DNA from: a virus
Reading direction: 5' to 3' (one strand)
Virus record (IMG/VR): IMGVR_UViG_3300027810_000010
Span: 1-64,000 of that record
Length of the DNA stretch: 64,000 nt
Shown: one piece after another, positions 6,674 to 14,839 of the stretch
How the letters are laid out: every line of letters starts with the position of its first letter
Numbering within the stretch: the first letter of the stretch is position 1
Program-made: the position numbers and the translations under genes
Notes under the pieces: model-generated
What the model saw: the letters and a program-made list of their open reading frames with translations, nothing else
Database searches by the model: none
What the model was told of the DNA's origin: nothing

Positions 6674-8809
6674 TTAATATTCAAACGGAGGAGTTCCATA
6701 GTCTGCTATCTTAACAGCATACCATACTCCTTTGTATCTGAAATACCAAAATCTTTCTGATTCTAGAATCCATATTTCACCTTTAGGTGAAACTGGCTTG
6801 TAACCTCCTCTTGTGAAGTACTTTGTAACCGGAACTCCATCTTCCCACGTTTTAGTTGTCGACTGAGCTTCCATTGAACTTCCATCGAATGTAGCTAAAT
6901 GCACATTAGCGTCTTGTCCTTCATCTTGTTCATCATTCATGAATTTTAATAAAGAGTCTGGAGCCTCAGACTTAGCCTCTGTAACTACAGATTCTTTAAT
7001 TCCCATAAAGTCAGCTGCTGCTTTCTTTAATTCTTCATATGTATATTTGTCTGTTAGTGCATCTTTTAAAATAGTTCCACCTTTTTTACCAATAGCATAA
7101 AGAGATACGTGATCAAATCCGAGCCAAGGTCCTACATATTCATCTGTAGCATTCAATCCTAAATCTATTGATAAAGTTCTAGCAAGAGAATTCTTTCCTA
7201 AGAATTGATCATTATAACCTAATTTACCAGCCTTAATATAATCGCTTGCATTAAAACGAATAGCTTCAGTAACTACTGATTCATTCTTAGGGAAAGAAGA
7301 TAATACTTCATCCTTTTGTTTATCATTAAGCCTTTTCCATGATTTTTTAAACATTTCCTCTGATTTATCATGAAGTTGTGAATTACCATAATATGGAGGT
7401 AATACGTCTCTACCCTGATAATATGTTTCAGTACCTGGCCTTGCTTCATTAACTGTTGAATTATCTTCTCTTAAATTAAACCCAGCGTTTGTAAGATCAA
7501 ATAATTTTTTATACAATGTAGAAATTTGCTTTTGTAAAACTCTGGCTTTTTTTGGATCCATTTCGATAATAGCACGCTCAATGTCTAATCCACTGTCTTC
7601 GTCTAATAATAATGCAAGAAGATCGGCAAACTCTTTTATTGTTTGTCCATTAGATTCGTTAATTACTGATTCGGCAACGATAGTATCATAATGAACATCT
7701 TGAACATCACCATTATAATCAGCGTAAACATCGATAGACCATTCTTTACCATCATCATCTTTACCTAACCAGAATTGATCTTGACCCTCATTACCATGAT
7801 CATCAATTATATCTTCGTAATCAAATTCAACTTTATGTTTTGTGCTACCTATTTTAAATTCAACGTAGGGCCATTCTTTCTTAGTAACCTTAATTGATTT
7901 AGCTTCAGTTATTACTGATTCCTTTACGAAATTCTTAAGATCATCTGGATCTATAGAGTATTCTACTTCATCAGCATCGCTCCAAAGAATAACTTCATCT
8001 TTACCAATTTCGTAAATTTCGAATGATGAGTTTTTTAAGATTTCAGATCCATCAACGTCGTTAGTTTTATCATAAACATCTCCATCAAAATCATCGCTAT
8101 CGCTTTTGGCTTTAATATATTGTCCTTTTTTAAATTTAGCTTCGTTAATTACTGATTCAGCAACTTTGATATTTTCCATTTCATCACGAACCCAGTTCTT
8201 TTCCTTTGAACCTAGTTTATCAAAATCCATACCAAATTCATCATTTGCTAATTCATCTTCTAAATCCATTTGTTCATTAGTTACAGATTCTTTTAAGTTT
8301 TTAATAGTCTTTATAATAGTTTTAATGTCATCATCCATATTACCATAAGTCGGTGATACGTTCGTTTTACGATTCCATGTTGCCATATTGACTACTGAAC
8401 CATCATCATTAATATTATATGAACCACCTGCATATTCATCACCGTCAACATCTAAATCAAATGAATCTTCTTCATAATCAGAACTAACAGTATATTTCAT
8501 ACCGTCTAATTTTGTGAGAGCTGCTGCAAATTTCTGTGCAACTTTTAGAGTTTCCTTTTTAGAAAGACCAGCTCTTTTAGCTTCTAAAAGCATAGCAGTC
8601 GTTTCAATCTCAACATCATTAGAATCATTTTCTTTTAGATGAGATACGTAATTTTCGAATGATTTAAACATTTTCTTTAATTTTTTATTTTTCTTCTTCT
8701 TTGAACCGGAAGGAACATCACCCGAGCCTGTTTCTGTTTCAGTCGGTAGGGAGATTTCTCCCATACCTCCAATATTTGCTGGAGTTATATTTTCTTCTAG
8801 TTCTTTCAT
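6674..8809 (-). CDS. mosaic polyprotein punctuated by putative prohead-protease sites
   Basis: 711 aa. The peptide ESV(I/V)(T/N)EA or a close variant recurs with the scissile Glu at 179 (ESVTNE), 223, 302, 385, 455 (TVNEA), 515 and 611, dividing the chain into segments of about 60-100 aa after a 223-aa first part. Each site fits the (L/I/V)-x-E rule of T4 prohead protease gp21. Segments differ: 85-172 is paralogous to the adjacent 124-aa protein (FDLDVDGDEYAGGSYNI), 224-302 and 303-385 are acidic beta-rich units, 386-455 is helical, 612-711 ends in a Trp/Tyr-rich beta unit. The N-terminus (NITPANIGGMGEISLP, then a Lys-rich stretch) resembles phage structural proteins. I infer a head-internal precursor matured to several peptides. 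Overlaps the upstream gene by 4 nt. Confidence 0.75.
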   Translation of the reverse strand: MKELEENITPANIGGMGEISLPTETETGSGDVPSGSKKKKNKKLKKMFKSFENYVSHLKENDSNDVEIETTAMLLEAKRAGLSKKETLKVAQKFAAALTKLDGMKYTVSSDYEEDSFDLDVDGDEYAGGSYNINDDGSVVNMATWNRKTNVSPTYGNMDDDIKTIIKTIKNLKESVTNEQMDLEDELANDEFGMDFDKLGSKEKNWVRDEMENIKVAESVINEAKFKKGQYIKAKSDSDDFDGDVYDKTNDVDGSEILKNSSFEIYEIGKDEVILWSDADEVEYSIDPDDLKNFVKESVITEAKSIKVTKKEWPYVEFKIGSTKHKVEFDYEDIIDDHGNEGQDQFWLGKDDDGKEWSIDVYADYNGDVQDVHYDTIVAESVINESNGQTIKEFADLLALLLDEDSGLDIERAIIEMDPKKARVLQKQISTLYKKLFDLTNAGFNLREDNSTVNEARPGTETYYQGRDVLPPYYGNSQLHDKSEEMFKKSWKRLNDKQKDEVLSSFPKNESVVTEAIRFNASDYIKAGKLGYNDQFLGKNSLARTLSIDLGLNATDEYVGPWLGFDHVSLYAIGKKGGTILKDALTDKYTYEELKKAAADFMGIKESVVTEAKSEAPDSLLKFMNDEQDEGQDANVHLATFDGSSMEAQSTTKTWEDGVPVTKYFTRGGYKPVSPKGEIWILESERFWYFRYKGVWYAVKIADYGTPPFEY
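8141..8158 (-). repeat. DNA copy of the cleavage-motif repeat (INEA type)
   Basis: Encodes ESVINEA in the 711-aa polyprotein. One of a family of near-identical 20-nt repeats that include 7266-7279 and 7905-7918 in the same gene, with a palindromic core. Confidence 0.5.
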
Positions 8810-9180
8810 ATCTTAGAAGATTTAGAAGTATCAGATCCTGTTGACTCAAGTGCCTTATACTTTTTAAATTTACCTTTCTTTATATTCTTAACAAGATCGT
8901 CAACAGAATCTGCTATGTTTCCATATATTTCTAAACCTGTTGCTGCGTTAACTATTTCACCAGAATCTCCGATGAAGTATGATCCTCCTTCGAATTCTTC
9001 TCCATCATAGTCAAGATCAAAACCACCTGCGTCTAAAGATCCTTTGGTAACATTAACTTTTACTCCTTCTATCTTAGAAATAGCTGCAGATAACCTAGAG
9101 GCAATTGCTGCAGTATCTCTTTGCTTTACTTCATTTAAAGATTCATTAATAAATCTAGCGAAGGTTCTAAATATTTTCAT
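8806..9180 (-). CDS. putative head-internal protein with capsid-targeting-like N-terminus
   Basis: 124 aa. Begins MKIFRTFARFINESLNEVKQ: short basic/aromatic helix then INE (11-13) and LNE (15-17). T4 internal proteins such as IPIII start with a similar roughly 10-residue targeting peptide ending in an I/L-x-E site cleaved by gp21. Residues 24-103 are paralogous to 85-172 of the downstream 711-aa polyprotein (shared GGFDLDYDGEEFEGGSYFI, VNAAT, YGN), with an alternating helix then acidic beta sheet. The tail is Ser/Lys-rich. A GATATATA motif lies 31 nt before its ATG, making it the first gene of a transcript that continues into the polyprotein (4-nt overlap). Confidence 0.65.
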   Translation of the reverse strand: MKIFRTFARFINESLNEVKQRDTAAIASRLSAAISKIEGVKVNVTKGSLDAGGFDLDYDGEEFEGGSYFIGDSGEIVNAATGLEIYGNIADSVDDLVKNIKKGKFKKYKALESTGSDTSKSSKI

Positions 9181-9211
9181 ATTTCTTTCTTGTTTTTATA
9201 ATTTTATACTG

Positions 9212-9219
9212 TATATATC
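9212..9219 (-). promoter_or_regulatory. candidate late promoter element GATATATA
   Basis: Minus-strand AAAGATATATACAG, 31 nt upstream of the 124-aa gene, in a 46-nt gap. One of at least seven exact copies at block starts. Confidence 0.55.
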
Positions 9220-9226
9220 TTTAAAA

Positions 9227-10345
9227 TTAATGAATTGAATCATGTGCTAATTCATGAACGAAATCCTGATATTCATCTTGTAATTCTGAACACTCTTCTT
9301 CTGAAAGAGCTTTTCCATTCGTGTATTCAGCATATTCAATATATGCATCCGAGAAGTCAGGATAATCTCTCATATCTACATCTCCTATTTCAATAGAACC
9401 GACATCTACTTTTTTACCTTTAAATTTAAGAGTGTTAGCTTCATTTATAAATGAATCAAATTCAGTAGATATCATGTTTTCATTAACTGTGATTCCTTTA
9501 AGAATTCTTTTTCCTAATTTAGAAAGAGTTATTCCTTCTTCAGATACTAGAAAGAATCTTTTATTTGATGCCATCCATCTTTTAGAATTTGAAGAAAGTT
9601 CTTTTAAAATTCTATCAAATTCACCGGCTGCTACTTTACCATCTCTAATAGCTTCTAGCATTTTATTTCTGATTTTAGCTGTCATTCCAACTGTTTGAGC
9701 TGGATGATTGTCTCCATATTTTCTTTTAGTAATTACTCTCTTCTCTTGAATAGCTTCTTCACTTACCATATCATCATACATCGATTCAGCCCACTTAATA
9801 GTTTCTTTAGTCTTTTCTATTTTACCTTCAAATTCTTTAAAAAATCTTTTGATAAAGTCTGAAAGGTTTCTAGCTTCTTTCGCTATCATATCTATTTTTG
9901 ACATTGTTCCTTCTAGAAGTTGAAATGATTCAGGAATTCCATCGTAGTTTTGACTCCTAAGAACTGTAATGATATTGTATACTACTGATTGTAATGGAAT
10001 GTCATATTTCTTAGCCATTTTCTCGATAAATGAATTAACAGATCTGTGAACATCTCTGCTTACGTTTTCATGAAGTTCGAATTCTTCAGTAGATTCACTA
10101 ATAACTAATTTTGCATCTTTGTTTTTGCCAGCTACTGCATCATCCAGTTCCTTTACAAGTGCTTTCTTTTTGATTGTTAAATCTATTAACTGCTGTCTAG
10201 ATGCTGCTTTATCGTCGCTTCCATCTTCCGCAGAAGTGTATACTTTTACAATTTCTTTCATCTTTACAACTGTTTCTGTAAATTCTTTAGAGATCTTATT
10301 AATTGAACGGGCCTCGTTAATTGTGTTATGGTTATACTTGTTCAT
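9227..10345 (-). CDS. putative head-internal protein with protease-site motifs and C-terminal acidic domain
   Basis: 372 aa. N-terminus MNKYNHNTINEARS places an INE site at residue 11; further candidate sites are VNE at 289 and INE at 302 (FINEANTLKF). Between them is a long helical region (about 20-280) rich in Lys and Glu. The part after 302 is a 70-residue acidic unit with GDVDMRDYPDFSDAYIEYAEY and a helical end, which I recall as a small domain common in T4-like phages, function unknown. Cleavage would free it. Three consecutive ATAAAT units just before the start are probably simple AT richness. Not assigned an enzyme function. Confidence 0.6.
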   Translation of the reverse strand: MNKYNHNTINEARSINKISKEFTETVVKMKEIVKVYTSAEDGSDDKAASRQQLIDLTIKKKALVKELDDAVAGKNKDAKLVISESTEEFELHENVSRDVHRSVNSFIEKMAKKYDIPLQSVVYNIITVLRSQNYDGIPESFQLLEGTMSKIDMIAKEARNLSDFIKRFFKEFEGKIEKTKETIKWAESMYDDMVSEEAIQEKRVITKRKYGDNHPAQTVGMTAKIRNKMLEAIRDGKVAAGEFDRILKELSSNSKRWMASNKRFFLVSEEGITLSKLGKRILKGITVNENMISTEFDSFINEANTLKFKGKKVDVGSIEIGDVDMRDYPDFSDAYIEYAEYTNGKALSEEECSELQDEYQDFVHELAHDSIH

Positions 10346-10367
10346 TTTTATTTATTTATATTTATAT

Positions 10368-11501
10368 TTATCTTAACTGTATTGCAAAACTAGCTCCTTG
10401 TGAACTTGCACGTTCTCCGAAACTAGGAGGACTCGCAACCTGTAGAATGTTCTTTTCAAATAAGGACATAATTGTTTTTGAATCTGAAGTTGATATTAAA
10501 AATTTATTTGTAATATATTTAGGTGTTTTTCCCTTAGGATACGACACTAAAACTATGTATTTAAATTTTTCTATTTGTAAGTAATATGCATAATATATTT
10601 GTAATAGTATTTTGTTAAAAACTTCTACGTCAAAATCTCCATTCTCAGATATCGCTTTAACAAATGCTTGATTAGGTATTTTAGCACTTAATAAATAGGT
10701 CTTATATACCTCACCGAGTTCTGCAGAGATCGCAGCTATTTCTCTTTTATCAAAGGGCTTTTCATTTGCCATTGCCTTTAAGCATTTTCCAAAGGATCCT
10801 GAACGCTCCTTTGTTATATTCCAGCTAAGATCTGATTTATTTGAATCGTCTAATATGTTTTGTGGGATTGTTCTTCCAATTGTTTTACATATTTCATTTA
10901 CTCCGGTTTTAAAATTATCTCTCATCTTTTTACCGTCGCCATATCCATGGGTTCCTTGTAATCTTGCACCGTTTCCCTTTACTTCAAATTCCTTGTTATC
11001 AATAATAGTATCTCCCTTTTCTTTAGAGTTTGGTCTTCTACCTTCCTTAAACATAAGAGATAGCCATACCTCTCCAATTCCTGTCGATGGAGTAGAATTC
11101 CATGTAAATTGAAATAATTGTTCAGCAGCTGCTGCATCTAAGCCTATTAAATCTTGTGCCAATTTAATTGGATCTGCTGCTTTTCCAAGTGCACTAGTAT
11201 ATTGAAGTGTTCTATTTTTAAAATACTCCATCATTTTAACGGGATCTTGACTTCTTTTAAGTATATTAAATCCGGTTTCTACATGCTGTTCATGTGGTAG
11301 TCCAATTTCATCTCTTAGAAAGTTTTTTAATTCTACTTCAAACCCAGCACCTTGAACAGTTGCTTTCAGTTCAGCTATTGTTCTTTCATCGTCTGCACTT
11401 ATAGCACCTATGACAGTGCTTCCTATTGATACTGGTAATGATTTAGCCTCGTTTAATTTATTTAAAAGATACTCGAAATTATTTCTTATTGAATTAGCCA
11501 T
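10368..11501 (-). CDS. PD-(D/E)XK-type nuclease-like protein with capsid-targeting-like N-terminus
   Basis: 377 aa. The centre carries a restriction-endonuclease-like signature: GIGEVWLSLMF with Glu at 144, GDTIID with Asp at 164, then EFEVKG with Glu 173 and Lys 175, i.e. E...D-x8-ExK. The motif is followed by a Gly-rich loop and basic helix. N-terminus FEYLLNKLNEAKS has an LNE site at 16-18, like T4 internal-protein targeting peptides. I infer a metal-dependent DNase, possibly packaged and injected to attack host or rival DNA; the fold call is by motif only. Start overlaps the stop of the ligase-NMNAT gene by 8 nt. Confidence 0.6.
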   Translation of the reverse strand: MANSIRNNFEYLLNKLNEAKSLPVSIGSTVIGAISADDERTIAELKATVQGAGFEVELKNFLRDEIGLPHEQHVETGFNILKRSQDPVKMMEYFKNRTLQYTSALGKAADPIKLAQDLIGLDAAAAEQLFQFTWNSTPSTGIGEVWLSLMFKEGRRPNSKEKGDTIIDNKEFEVKGNGARLQGTHGYGDGKKMRDNFKTGVNEICKTIGRTIPQNILDDSNKSDLSWNITKERSGSFGKCLKAMANEKPFDKREIAAISAELGEVYKTYLLSAKIPNQAFVKAISENGDFDVEVFNKILLQIYYAYYLQIEKFKYIVLVSYPKGKTPKYITNKFLISTSDSKTIMSLFEKNILQVASPPSFGERASSQGASFAIQLR

Positions 11502-13365
11502 TGTTTTCTAAAAATTGTTTAAATGTTAATAATGATTCTGTAACTTCATTTGATTCTGAAGCGCCTACTGAATCTTCTAATTTTTTCTTAAGTTCACTAT
11601 ACATTTTGTGTAAAGCTTTTGGCGTTGTAGACTTGAATAGTTTTTCATCTCCGTCTAACATTGCATTTCTAACCTGAGTCGCTGAAATATTATCATCTGT
11701 TCTTGGAATTTCAAATAATCCAAAATCACTTCTAACTCCAAGATCTTCTCTATAAGAATCTTTATTTACTTGGAATCCATATGTTTTCATTCTATCACTT
11801 CCTGTTCCCCATAATACAGGTTCATATTTAGGTCTCATTGCGTTAAACATAGTATCAATACCTCCAGTTGGAATTACAAAAATTTCTTTTAGGAATGGAT
11901 ATTGTTTTTGAACAGCTTTGAACATATCTAATTGTGTCTTCTCGTCATAAGGTCTCTTAAATGCATCTTCCTTTTTCTTGTTCTTAGCTTTTACTAATAG
12001 AACTACAACAGGATGGCCGTTTTCTTTATGAATTGTTTCTAATACCTTGGCATGTCCAAGTGTAAATGGCTGGAATCTTCCAACAAACATATTCACTAAT
12101 TCTTTACCCTGTTCAGGATATTTAACAGTAAGAGCTTCTGAAAGATTTACAGTTGCCTTTATTTGATTATGTAGCATGAAATTGCTATAATCATATATAG
12201 AATTTTCATCTGTATTTTCAACAAAAATCTTTTTATTGATTTCAGAAATTACTGAGTTGACATGGTTTAACATATCCTTAGTGATAATATCACTTTCTTT
12301 AGTTCTTTCTTTTCTAAATGATCCTAGCATTATTTTAAATAACTCTGCTAATATAGGGTTAGTAGTATTTGAAAGTGTAGTTTCGTTCTTAATGTATTTT
12401 GTATTAAGCTTGAATGATTCTAAATCTGCAAAATCTGCACTTTCAAAATTAACACCAATAAATTTAGTTGCATTTTCTTTAACATATTCGTTAAAGATAA
12501 CTGACATTAATTCAATGTATCTCCAATCTGCAGATTCTTCATTTAATTGAATATCTGACAGTTTATAAGTTGACATGTATTCTACTAAATTAGCGATAGT
12601 AATCTGATACATATGACTAGATTCTTTTTTCTCATTAAGATCTCTAGCAAAATCTTCTAATTTAAACGATCTAATTTTTTTATCACCAATAAAAGAAACT
12701 ATTAATCCATCGATCTCAACTTCAAAATCTTCATTAAGAGTAGGTGATGAAATTGATTCATTAAATACCTTAATCATTGCTTGTGTAAATGGAAGCTTAG
12801 CATCAGTATTAGGATTGTAATCGAATTTATTTTTAAATTCATTATCAGATATTGAAAGTATTTCAATAATTCTATCCTTTTGTAATTGTGAAAGCATTCC
12901 ATCAAAGATGATACTTGGCTCCTGTACTTCTAATACCCTAGACCATTTCCTAAGAAGGGAAGGGTCGCTTACGACTTTAGATATTTTACCAGATTCATTC
13001 ATGACCTGGATATGTGTTAATATTAAATTGTTCTTAGGTAATTTCGTATACTTATATTGAGAAACTCCAGATTCAGGTAAATATTCAAAACCGAATTTCC
13101 AGTCAAATGGCATATCTTCCTTAACACTAGGAGGTAAGCTCTGAATGTGCTTAATGGCAGTTTCATATAAACTAGTTATCGTTCTATCTACCATTGTCAT
13201 CTTCTTATCAGAAGATTTAAAATATTCAAACTTATCTTGATTTCTTCTAACGTGAAAAGATGCTCCTTGTATTTTTTCAGTGACAATCACCCTTTCTTTT
13301 AACATTTCGCCAAAGGCATTAATGTTAGTTTCTTGAAATACTTGTCTTAATTTTTTAAGTGCCAT
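11494..13365 (-). CDS. RNA-ligase-like nucleotidyltransferase fused to NMN adenylyltransferase-like domain
   Basis: 623 aa. N-terminal half has a covalent nucleotidyltransferase layout: VTEKIQGASF with the candidate nucleotidyl Lys 31 (KIQG, where Asp of KxDG is Gln), FGFEYL near 91-95 (motif III-like), EIDGLIVSF at 217-225 (motif IV) and SFKLEDF at 233-239 (motif V). C-terminal half is a NadM-like adenylyltransferase: GRFQPFTLGH at 429-438 (HxGH variant LGH region) and ISATQVRNAM at 560-569. Such pairs recall phage NAD salvage and RNA or DNA repair enzymes that use or recycle NAD/ATP. The last 16 residues after VTE (608-610) repeat the protease-motif style. 22 nt separate it from the second ligase. 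Confidence 0.75.
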   Translation of the reverse strand: MALKKLRQVFQETNINAFGEMLKERVIVTEKIQGASFHVRRNQDKFEYFKSSDKKMTMVDRTITSLYETAIKHIQSLPPSVKEDMPFDWKFGFEYLPESGVSQYKYTKLPKNNLILTHIQVMNESGKISKVVSDPSLLRKWSRVLEVQEPSIIFDGMLSQLQKDRIIEILSISDNEFKNKFDYNPNTDAKLPFTQAMIKVFNESISSPTLNEDFEVEIDGLIVSFIGDKKIRSFKLEDFARDLNEKKESSHMYQITIANLVEYMSTYKLSDIQLNEESADWRYIELMSVIFNEYVKENATKFIGVNFESADFADLESFKLNTKYIKNETTLSNTTNPILAELFKIMLGSFRKERTKESDIITKDMLNHVNSVISEINKKIFVENTDENSIYDYSNFMLHNQIKATVNLSEALTVKYPEQGKELVNMFVGRFQPFTLGHAKVLETIHKENGHPVVVLLVKAKNKKKEDAFKRPYDEKTQLDMFKAVQKQYPFLKEIFVIPTGGIDTMFNAMRPKYEPVLWGTGSDRMKTYGFQVNKDSYREDLGVRSDFGLFEIPRTDDNISATQVRNAMLDGDEKLFKSTTPKALHKMYSELKKKLEDSVGASESNEVTESLLTFKQFLENNG

Positions 13366-13386
13366 ATTCTGTTGTATTGTTAATAA

Positions 13387-14760
13387 TTAATTTCCGTATT
13401 TTATAATTCCCATTAGCTGATTAATCGCAGCAAAAGTACCGGTAAGCTTAAACGTCTTTCCGTTATATATGAATACTAAACCTTCGGTTGGAATTATTGA
13501 TTCTATTCCTCCGATTGTTTCTAATCTATTTAACTCTCTTTCCACCTTAGCGATTTGAGTTAAATCTCCGTTCTTTTTAATTTTACCAGCCTCAGTTCTG
13601 ATTTGAGTATGTAACCTCTGCTTTTCAGCTTCAGGGTTTGCAGCAACAAAGTTTGAAACATTTTTAAGAACATCAGATCCTAACTCTAAAAATAAATTTT
13701 CAAAGGGAAGTATGTTTTCTTTATATTTCTTTAGTCTGTTTTTGTCAAATTCTTTAATAGCTTTAATCTGATCTTTATCTACTAATTTCTTAATATTAAC
13801 CATGTTTAGAGTTTGCTTGTCACCGTATGCCCATCTTAGTAAAAGGCCATGCTTAACATCTGATAATAATTCAGAGAATTCATTTTCAATTTGATTTCTC
13901 CACCACATTTCATGATACATCTTAACTTCATCAGTATCAGAAAGCTTATAGGTGTCTCTTAGTTTATCAATTTTCTTGATATAGTAATCAACCTTTGAAT
14001 CAAATTCAATGTCCTTGTGCATCTTAAGTATCTGTGGAGGTATGATAGTGAATGTCTTCTGAATGTCAGCTTTTAATTCTTTTAATATTTTAGCAAGCTT
14101 TCCACCTACTTTAGAATCAGTTCCTGTAATATTACCGCTTCCATCCGTGTGTGTAATTCCGTGGAATTGAATAACATCTCTGTCATATCTTATTACATTT
14201 GGATTTTTAGAATAAATAAGCTCCATATTCATGAAAGAAGTTCCATCCTTAAATTCTGAATAGTCTTTTAATTTTCCTAGTGCTTCTGATAAATCAGTAG
14301 CTGCAAAGATATATGTTTCTTCTACTAATTTAGAAGCATGCCCAGTGAACATTTTGATAACTCCATTTAAATCAAGTGGAGATATTAATTGTCCTTTATT
14401 TCTAGCGAATAATACAATACCGTCTTTTACTGTTACAAATAAGTTTTGTCCATCTGTTTTTTCGGTAGGTTGTTCCTCGAAATTAAGTTCTCCTTGAAGT
14501 GCGCTTGTTGCAATTCTTTTAAAATCTCCAAATGTTAAATCTTGATCATCAAAAGGGTGCATCATGTGTCCTGCTGCTCCGCCTTCGTTAATTATCTCTA
14601 AGTTGCTCCAAGTTTTAAAGTTTTCCTTTATTAAATTAAATTGATCATACGGCATTATAATGTTTTCACTCAAATAGATAGCAGAGTATTCTTCTCTAGT
14701 CATACCTAATTCATCTGCGTGAAATTTAATAAAGTCCTGATAATTGGTCCATGTTTTCAT
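13387..14760 (-). CDS. ATP-dependent RNA/DNA ligase-like nucleotidyltransferase
   Basis: 457 aa. Motif I TEKTDGQNLFV (Lys 101, KTDG) is a textbook nucleotidyl-transfer site; FARNKGQ at about 118-124 is motif Ia-like, FMNMELIY near 175-182 motif III-like, PTEGLVFIY at about 425-430 motif IV and GKTFKLTG near 434-441 motif V. Between them lies a 200-aa helical insert. Residues 1-59 are a separate helical leader ending in EIINEGGAAGHMMHPFDD; INE at 57-59 is a candidate prohead-protease site directly before the conserved domain. Substrate unknown: nicked RNA, DNA or a capping-type reaction. Immediately downstream of a terminator's T-run, followed by the ligase-NMNAT fusion. Confidence 0.72.
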   Translation of the reverse strand: MKTWTNYQDFIKFHADELGMTREEYSAIYLSENIIMPYDQFNLIKENFKTWSNLEIINEGGAAGHMMHPFDDQDLTFGDFKRIATSALQGELNFEEQPTEKTDGQNLFVTVKDGIVLFARNKGQLISPLDLNGVIKMFTGHASKLVEETYIFAATDLSEALGKLKDYSEFKDGTSFMNMELIYSKNPNVIRYDRDVIQFHGITHTDGSGNITGTDSKVGGKLAKILKELKADIQKTFTIIPPQILKMHKDIEFDSKVDYYIKKIDKLRDTYKLSDTDEVKMYHEMWWRNQIENEFSELLSDVKHGLLLRWAYGDKQTLNMVNIKKLVDKDQIKAIKEFDKNRLKKYKENILPFENLFLELGSDVLKNVSNFVAANPEAEKQRLHTQIRTEAGKIKKNGDLTQIAKVERELNRLETIGGIESIIPTEGLVFIYNGKTFKLTGTFAAINQLMGIIKYGN

Positions 14761-14790
14761 AATATCCTATGTTGTTATTGCTAATATAAT

Positions 14791-14826
14791 AAAAAAGAAT
14801 GACCCGGAAAAATCCAGGCCAACTTT
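14791..14826 (-). terminator. intrinsic terminator
   Basis: Minus strand GGCCTGG-ATTTTT-CCGGGTC (7 pairs including two G-U, 14801-14820) followed by ATTCTTTTTT. It ends the 696-aa polyprotein transcript. On the plus strand the same hairpin is followed by a run of T, but no plus-strand gene is present. Confidence 0.75.
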
Positions 14827-14839
14827 TTTTAATAATTTT

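Noticed and set aside
10350-10372. Two exact TATAAATA-like octamers before the 372-aa gene
   Set aside because: They form a simple ATAAAT repeat ending about 7 nt before the ATG, too close to give a usual leader; probably low-complexity AT.
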